Assembly (NCBI GenBank): GCA_040255445.1
Contig: JBDZUZ010000029.1
Location: 1 to 28,453, forward strand
DNA: 28,453 bases
DNA from: JBDZUZ01 sp040255445
Lineage (GTDB): Bacteria; Planctomycetota; Phycisphaerae; Phycisphaerales; UBA1924
Direction: 5' to 3'
This document shows positions 23,435 through 28,453 of this stretch, piece after piece (position 1 is the first letter of the stretch; each line of letters opens with the position of its first letter). The notes under the pieces were generated by a model that was not told the DNA's origin, searched no databases, and worked only from the letters and a program-made list of their open reading frames with translations. Position numbers and translations under genes: made by a program.

Positions 23435-24262
23435 ATGCGGACGCTGATCGCCATCCCGGTCTACAACGAGCAGAAGTACGTCCGCCGCGTGCTTGACCGC
23501 GTGTTGCGGCACGCCGAGAACGTGCTGGTGGTGGACGATGGGTCGACCGACGAGACGCCGCGGCTGCTGAGCGAGTTCCCGATCGATCAGATCCGCCACC
23601 GCGGCAACCGCGGGTATGGGCGGTCGCTGGTCGATGCGTTCCGCTGGTCGATCGTCGAGGGTTACGACTGGCTGATCACGATGGACTGCGATGAGCAGCA
23701 CGAGCCCGCGGCGATCCCGGGGTTCATTGACGCCGCCGCGGCGGACGACTGCGACATCATCAGCGGGTCGCGGTACTTCTCGGAGAATGTCGAGGCCTCG
23801 AGCGCGCCCGGCGATCGCCGCAAGATCAACCAGACGATCACCGCCGAGCTCAACTGCCGGCTGTCGTCGGCGATCGGGTGCACACTGACGGATGCGTTCT
23901 GCGGGTTCAAGGCATACCGCGTGCAGAGCCTGCGGGAGATGGCACTCACGGAAACCGGGTACGCCTTCCCGATGCAGTTCTGGGTGCAGGCCGCGGCAGC
24001 GCGGATGCGGGTCAAGGAACTGCCGGTGAAGCTCATCTACAACGACCCCAACCGCAGCTTCGGCGGGAATCTGGACAACCCCGATACCCGGCTCAACCAC
24101 TACCGCGAGGTGCTGCACAGCGAGATCCTGCGGCAGCGGGAGCGGCTGCCGGTCGAGGCGATGATCGGCCTGGATGATGCGCCGATGTGTGCCTGCGGTG
24201 TGCCGGCACGGGCGGGCGAGGCGAGCCGGGCGGCGGGGAGCGGCAGATACTCCTCGCGGTGA
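23435..24262 (+). CDS. Family 2 glycosyltransferase
   Basis: Start at ATG 23435 with GAGGA six bases upstream; an in-frame ATG at 23399 would add 12 Pro/Gly-rich residues. The 275-aa protein is a GT-A fold GT2 enzyme. It has TLIAIPVYNEQKYVRRVLDR, VLVVDDGSTDETP and the DxD-type MDCDEQHEP, then GSRYFSENV, DAFCGFKAYRV and a terminal NDPNRSFGGNLDNPDTRLNH. It lacks membrane helices, unlike dolichyl-phosphate mannosyltransferases, so it is probably a soluble or peripheral enzyme using a nucleotide-sugar. Acceptor unknown. The gene overlaps the next start as GTGA (24259-24262), pointing to coupled expression with the TGHQ-motif protein. The last roughly 40 residues are low-complexity. Confidence 0.88.
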   Translation: MRTLIAIPVYNEQKYVRRVLDRVLRHAENVLVVDDGSTDETPRLLSEFPIDQIRHRGNRGYGRSLVDAFRWSIVEGYDWLITMDCDEQHEPAAIPGFIDAAAADDCDIISGSRYFSENVEASSAPGDRRKINQTITAELNCRLSSAIGCTLTDAFCGFKAYRVQSLREMALTETGYAFPMQFWVQAAAARMRVKELPVKLIYNDPNRSFGGNLDNPDTRLNHYREVLHSEILRQRERLPVEAMIGLDDAPMCACGVPARAGEASRAAGSGRYSSR

Positions 24263-25683
24263 GCGAAGCGACCGACAATCCGCGGATCGTGATCGAGCCT
24301 GCTCCCTTGGAGTGGGCTCGCTGTGTGCGCGGGTTCACGCCGAGCTGGGACGGGTGGCGGGAATCGCGGGTGGCGGCGGGGGTGGCGCGTGATGGCCGCG
24401 TGATCATGACGGGGCACCAGGCGCAGATCTGGCACGCGGGGATTCTGGCGAAGTACCTGGCGGTGGATGCGGCGGTGGCGCAGCACGGCGGCGCGGATGC
24501 GTGGCACGCGGCGTGGCTGGTGGTGGATCAGGACGACAACGAGGCGGAGACGATCGCGTATCCGAAGCGTGGCGAGCGCGGCGCTAACGCGCCGGTGCGC
24601 GGTGTGTGGCGGCTGGGGGCGGAGTCCGCGGCGGGGGTGCCGACGGCGGAGCGGCCGGTCGTGCGGCCGACCGGCGCTGCATCGCTGAACGCTGCGACAG
24701 AAGAAGCAACCGCGGGCCTTCGCGCTGTGCGGGATGCGCTAACGAAACATGCGGGTGCGGGGCATACCGGCGAGGGAAGCGCCGCAGCGCAAATCGCCGC
24801 CGCTCTCGCGGACCTGATGCGGCCGGTGCGCGGTGGTGCGCCGGATGCGGCGACGGTCTTCGCCACGCGGCTGCACGCGACGCCGGTGTTTGGTGCGTTG
24901 CTCGATGCGATGCGTGCGGACCCGGCGCGATGTACGGCGGCCTACAACGATGCGGTGCGGGTGACGCCGAAGGCGCGGATGCGGCCGCTGTCGACGGCGG
25001 ATGGTCGCATCGAGCTGCCGCTGTGGAGGATTGTCGAAGGGCCGCGGCGGCCGGTCTTCGCCGATGAGCTCGCGACGATCCCGCGTGAGGAGCTTGCGCC
25101 GCGGGCGCTGCTGATGACGGGGCTGTGCCGGCTCGCGCTGTGTGATCTCTTCGTGCACGGGTTGGGCGGCGGGGTCTACGACACGATCACCGATGCATGG
25201 TTCGCCGCGTGGATGCCGGGCGAGCGGCTCGCGCCGACGGCGGTGGTGACAGCGGATGTGTTCGCCGACTTCGGCGCGGCGGCCGCGGGCCTGCCCACGC
25301 CCGTGGAGGCTGATCACGCGGTGTGGCTGGCGCACAAAGCCAGGCACGACCCCGCGGCGGTTGGTGATCATCACGCCGCTGCGCGGAAGGCCGCAATTCT
25401 GGAGCGGGTCGATGCGGCCAAGGCGGCGGGCGAGGATCCGCTCCCGCACTACCGCGCGTTGCACGATCTGCTTGAAGATGTGCGGGCCGAGCGAGCCGCG
25501 GCACTGGAGAATTTGGACACAGCCGCCGCGGAACTGCGCGAAGGGGCCGAGCAGAGCCGGGTGATCTTCGATCGGACGTGGCCGTTCCCGTTGCTGGGCG
25601 AGGCGCGGCTCGGGAAGCTGCGCGAAGCGATCAGGTCGCGGTTCGCGGCCGAGAAGCCCGCCGCGGCGGGGAGGCCGGCGTGA
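24259..25683 (+). CDS. Uncharacterised protein with a BshC-like TGHQ motif
   Basis: GTG start at 24259, overlapping the glycosyltransferase stop; the earlier GTG at 24187 would overlap by a further 72 bases. The 474-aa product carries VIMTGHQAQIWHAGILAKYL near residue 50, similar in form to the TGHQ...GP segment of BshC, the putative cysteine-adding enzyme of bacillithiol synthesis. AAWLVVDQDDNEAE follows. Later come RVTPKARMRPLSTADGRIEL and PRALLMTGLCRLALCDLFVH with GLGGGVYDTITDAWF, then a charged helical region (about 380-440) and a compact end (TWPFPLLGEARLGKLREAIR). The BshC likeness covers the motif and a C-terminal coiled-coil-like part only. No bshA or bshB is seen and the neighbour is GT2, not the GT4-type BshA. 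Treat the bacillithiol link as a hypothesis. Confidence 0.55.
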   Translation: MSEATDNPRIVIEPAPLEWARCVRGFTPSWDGWRESRVAAGVARDGRVIMTGHQAQIWHAGILAKYLAVDAAVAQHGGADAWHAAWLVVDQDDNEAETIAYPKRGERGANAPVRGVWRLGAESAAGVPTAERPVVRPTGAASLNAATEEATAGLRAVRDALTKHAGAGHTGEGSAAAQIAAALADLMRPVRGGAPDAATVFATRLHATPVFGALLDAMRADPARCTAAYNDAVRVTPKARMRPLSTADGRIELPLWRIVEGPRRPVFADELATIPREELAPRALLMTGLCRLALCDLFVHGLGGGVYDTITDAWFAAWMPGERLAPTAVVTADVFADFGAAAAGLPTPVEADHAVWLAHKARHDPAAVGDHHAAARKAAILERVDAAKAAGEDPLPHYRALHDLLEDVRAERAAALENLDTAAAELREGAEQSRVIFDRTWPFPLLGEARLGKLREAIRSRFAAEKPAAAGRPA

Positions 25684-26651
25684 TGCCAATCGCGCTCAGA
25701 TCGGTTGCGGCGCTCGCGGCGGCTGTGCTTCTTGCCGCGTGCGGTTGCGAGCGCGAGCCCGCAGCGCCCGCGCCGAGCGGGGGTGCAGCGCGTGGTGACG
25801 CGGCGAACGCCGACACAACGCGGATCGTCTCGCTCAGCCCGGCGATCTCGATCATCCTCAGGGATCTCGGGCGCGCCGACGAGGTCGTCGGCCGGCACGC
25901 GTGGGAGATGGTGCTCGATCCGGCGCTTCCGGTGTGCGGCGATCAGTCTGGGCTCGATTACGAGCGGCTGATCAGCGCGCGGCCGACGCACGTGCTGACG
26001 CAGTGGGGGAGCCGCGACCTGCCCGCGCGGCTGGCGACGCTCGCGGCGGAGAAAGACTGGATTGTCGAGGATTTCTCGATCCTTTCGCTCGCCGAGATCC
26101 GCCGCGCTGTCGAGCGGCTGGATGTTGTCGGCCGCGGCGATGGGCCGGTCGAGCGCAGCCCGCGGGCCGCGGAACTTCTGGCCGCGATGGATGAGGCGTG
26201 GTCGCGTGGCGATACCGACCTCGCGCCCGCGGGGAGGGTCCTGCTGCTGATCTCGGTGAGCCCGGCCTCCGCGCTCGGCCCGGGCTCGTGGCACCACGAG
26301 ATCCTTGTTTCGATCGGCGGCGTGCCGGCGATCACGCAGGGCGCTGCGTACATCAGCCTCGACCGCGAGGACCTGTTGCGGGTGGCGCCCGATGCGGTGG
26401 TGCTCATCATGCCGCGGCCGACGGGGGCCGCCGCCGGCTCGCGAGATCCTTCGATCGCCCGGGCGATGGACAGCCTGGTCGAGATGGGCATCGTGCCGCG
26501 GTCGCGCATCGCGGTGATCGACGACCCCCTGGCCCTGACGCCCAGCACCGCGATGATCGGCTTCGCCCGCGATCTGCGGGGGATCCTGGCCGGCTGGGCG
26601 GCGGAGCGGTCGGGCGCGGGCGGGCCCGCGACCACGGACGGCGCACCCTAA
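25683..26651 (+). CDS. Periplasmic binding lipoprotein of the BtuF/TroA-like helical-backbone class
   Basis: Start at ATG 25683, overlapping the previous stop (TGATG). The 322-aa protein begins with a lipoprotein signal and lipobox LAAC (Cys20). The mature part starts TTRIVSLSPAISIILRDLGR with ADEVVGRHAWEM, then YERLISARPTHVLTQW and ISLDREDLLRVAPDAVVLIM. This pattern is typical of class III binding proteins for cobalamin, ferric siderophore or heme-type ligands (the IVSLSP opening and the P-D-hhh motif). No permease or ATPase of the BtuCD/FepDC type is nearby. The operon link with the TGHQ-motif gene is by one-base overlap. The ligand is unknown. Confidence 0.8.
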   Translation: MPIALRSVAALAAAVLLAACGCEREPAAPAPSGGAARGDAANADTTRIVSLSPAISIILRDLGRADEVVGRHAWEMVLDPALPVCGDQSGLDYERLISARPTHVLTQWGSRDLPARLATLAAEKDWIVEDFSILSLAEIRRAVERLDVVGRGDGPVERSPRAAELLAAMDEAWSRGDTDLAPAGRVLLLISVSPASALGPGSWHHEILVSIGGVPAITQGAAYISLDREDLLRVAPDAVVLIMPRPTGAAAGSRDPSIARAMDSLVEMGIVPRSRIAVIDDPLALTPSTAMIGFARDLRGILAGWAAERSGAGGPATTDGAP

Positions 26652-26654
26652 ACT
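26649..26654 (+). promoter_or_regulatory. Candidate -10 box of argS (leaderless start)
   Basis: TAAACT overlaps the stop codon of the binding lipoprotein gene and lies eight bases before the argS ATG; no Shine-Dalgarno lies between and no clear -35 upstream. Confidence 0.4.
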
Positions 26655-26662
26655 CCCGCCCT

Positions 26663-28453
26663 ATGGGCATGGACGAGTCACATCTGGGGCGGTCGAACGA
26701 TCCGGTCATCATCCTCGCGGAGCGGTTCGAGGCGGGGATCCGCCGCGCCTTTCCCGAGCTTGAAGGACAGGTCGATCCGGCGATCCAGCCCAGCAAGCAG
26801 GCCGGCTTCGGCGACTTCCAGTGCAACGCGGCGATGGCGCTCTCGAAGCGAGTCGGCATGAAGCCGCGGGACATCGCGGCGAAGATCGTGGCGGAGGTCG
26901 ATATCTCGGATCTGGCCGAGCCGCTGACGGGCGCTTCGATCGCCGGGCCGGGGTTCATCAACATCACGCTCTCGGGCGAGGCGCTGGCGCGGATGCTCGC
27001 AGCGATGGATACGCCCGAGCTGGGTGTCACGCCCGCGGCGGAGCCGAAGCATGTCGTCGTCGATCTGCTCGGCGTGAACCTCGCCAAGCAGATGCACGTG
27101 GGCCACCTGCGGTCGCCGTTCATCGGCGATGCGATCGCGCGGGTGTTCGAGCGGCTGGGGCACACCGTGACGCGGCAGAACCATGTCGGCGACTGGGGCC
27201 TGCCCATCGCGATGGTGACGAACCGGCTGATGAAGCTCGCCGCGGCGGGGAAGATCGACCTCAAGGCGATCACGCTCGATGACCTGGATCGCAATTACAA
27301 GATCGCGCAGCTCGAGTGTCAGCGGGATATGGCGGGGCTGGAGGCGGTGAAGAAGTACGGCCTTGGGCCCAAGGCCGCGGCGGAGCTCGATGAGCAGGTC
27401 GCGGGGGCGACAGAAGCCTTCAGTGAGGCGCGGCAGACGCTGGTGAAACTGCAGCGGAAGGAACCCGAGACGTACGCGGTGTGGAAGCGGATCGCGGATA
27501 TCACGATGAATGTGTGCCTCGCGGTCGCGGAGCGGCTCAATGTCGCGGTGAACGCGACGCACAGCGCGGGCGAATCGAGCTACGCCGATGAACTGCCCGA
27601 CATGGTGCAGGACCTGGTCAGCCGCGGCATCGCGGAGGAAGACGGGGGCGCGCTGATCGTGCGGCTCGATGACCCGCACTTCGGCGGCCTGGACACGCCC
27701 TGCCTGATCCGAAAGAGCGACGGCGGGTATCTCTACGCGACGACGGATATCTGCGCTGTGCGGCGGCGGGTGCAGCGGATGCACGCGGACACGCTGATCT
27801 ACGCGATCGATGCGCGGCAGAGCCTGCACATGAAGCAGGTGTTCGGCGCCTCGCTGAAGGCCGGGTACGCGGTGAACCCGGACACGGGCAAGCCCGCGGC
27901 GATGATGCACGCGGCGTTCGGCGCGGTGCTGGGTGAGGACGGCCGGCCCTTCAAGACGCGGAGCGGCGAGAGCGTGAACCTGCAGGCGCTGATCGATGAA
28001 GCCGTGGCGCGGGCCGCGGCGGAGATCCGCTCGCGGAACGCGGACCTGCCCGATGGGGATGTCGCCGCGGCGGCGGAGGTGATCGGTGTCGCGGCGATGA
28101 AGTACGCGGACCTGCGGAACGACCGCATCAAGGACTACATCTTCTCCTTCGATCGCATGCTGTCGTTCGAGGGTGATACCGGCGCGTACCTGCAGTACGC
28201 CTACGCCCGGATCAAGAACATCTTCAGGAAGGCCGAGGAGCGCGGCGTGGGCGGCGGGTGGGACGCGACGCCCTTGGCGCTGCGTGAACCGGCGGAGAAG
28301 AGCCTGGCGATGGCGATCCTGCGGTATCCGGCGACGCTGCATGCGGTGGCGGAGAGCGCCGAGCCGCACCGGCTGTGCAACTACATCTACGAGCTGGCAT
28401 CCGCGTTCAGCGTCTTCTACGACCGTTGCCCGGTGATCGCGGCGAAGGAAGAG
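26663..28453 (+). CDS. argS: Arginyl-tRNA synthetase, 3' end outside the window
   Basis: Opens at ATG 26663 (a second ATG two codons later is possible) and stays open for 597 codons to the window edge. The N-terminal additional domain (Add1) carries QPSKQAGFGDFQCNAAMALS and ISDLAEPLTGASIAGPGFIN. The class I signature is LAKQMHVGHLRSPFIGDAIA with HVGH at residues 145-148, followed by NHVGDWGLPIAM. DGGYLYATTDICAV, DARQSLHMKQVFG and the KMSKS-equivalent KTRSGESVN (K431) complete the catalytic core. The anticodon-binding domain begins at FSFDRMLSFEGDTGAYLQYA. The enzyme charges tRNA-Arg. The visible length and the last residues (YELASAFSVFYDRCPVI) indicate that little is missing at the 3' end. 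Confidence 0.95.
   Translation, partial: MGMDESHLGRSNDPVIILAERFEAGIRRAFPELEGQVDPAIQPSKQAGFGDFQCNAAMALSKRVGMKPRDIAAKIVAEVDISDLAEPLTGASIAGPGFINITLSGEALARMLAAMDTPELGVTPAAEPKHVVVDLLGVNLAKQMHVGHLRSPFIGDAIARVFERLGHTVTRQNHVGDWGLPIAMVTNRLMKLAAAGKIDLKAITLDDLDRNYKIAQLECQRDMAGLEAVKKYGLGPKAAAELDEQVAGATEAFSEARQTLVKLQRKEPETYAVWKRIADITMNVCLAVAERLNVAVNATHSAGESSYADELPDMVQDLVSRGIAEEDGGALIVRLDDPHFGGLDTPCLIRKSDGGYLYATTDICAVRRRVQRMHADTLIYAIDARQSLHMKQVFGASLKAGYAVNPDTGKPAAMMHAAFGAVLGEDGRPFKTRSGESVNLQALIDEAVARAAAEIRSRNADLPDGDVAAAAEVIGVAAMKYADLRNDRIKDYIFSFDRMLSFEGDTGAYLQYAYARIKNIFRKAEERGVGGGWDATPLALREPAEKSLAMAILRYPATLHAVAESAEPHRLCNYIYELASAFSVFYDRCPVIAAKEE

Overview
The window is G+C-rich, roughly two-thirds or more by eye, gene-dense and chromosomal in character. 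It holds housekeeping genes (dnaX, der, atpG, argS, pdxA, SRP RNA), many proteins with Ala/Arg/Pro-rich low-complexity tails, and a compact type II secretion/type IV pilus-like cluster. I infer a Planctomycetota genome, probably near Phycisphaerae, from the protein style. There is no 16S or other marker to prove it, so treat the assignment as tentative. No tRNA, rRNA, CRISPR, prophage or insertion sequence was seen.

Layout. 1-6469 (+): a tightly overlapping operon of type II secretion-like components. It encodes three pseudopilins (the first cut by the window edge), a bitopic GspC/PilP-like protein, a GspL-like protein, a GspM-like protein and a TPR lipoprotein. 6509-9413 (-): dnaX, a YbaB/EbfC DNA-binding protein and a Nudix hydrolase. 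The tau form of dnaX needs a -1 frameshift at an A7 slippery site, which I traced base by base. 9587-12292 (+): two tandem paralogues with a C-terminal DUF2314-like domain, behind a good sigma70-type promoter. 12359-12482 (-): SRP RNA (ffs), divergent from a membrane-anchored PIN-TRAM protein (12562-13950, +) that is translationally coupled to a small lipoprotein. 14285-14467: two hairpins sharing the same core in the convergent gap before atpG. 14485-16365 (-): a lone atpG and a PhnP-like metallo-beta-lactamase-fold hydrolase. 16484-18124 (+): der. 18126-18420: an intergenic repeat element bounded by imperfect inverted repeats and holding REP-like palindromes. 18417-21294 (-): an M32 carboxypeptidase and pdxA. 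21373-25683 (+): a MalK/UgpC-type ABC ATPase, an unknown protein, a GT2 glycosyltransferase and a protein with a BshC-like TGHQ motif. 25683-28453 (+): a metal/cobalamin-type binding lipoprotein and argS, which runs off the window.

Most noteworthy: (i) dnaX has a textbook programmed -1 frameshift cassette (internal GGAGG, 9-nt spacer, A AAA AAA, immediate TGA, candidate stem), and the ATPase domain has lost its usual four-cysteine zinc module. (ii) Seven first genes of transcription units have no Shine-Dalgarno sequence but carry a TANNNT hexamer 6-10 nt before the start codon, a signature of leaderless transcription. Other starts here use Shine-Dalgarno sites or translational coupling. (iii) Two intergenic regions carry structured repeats that none of the genes explains.
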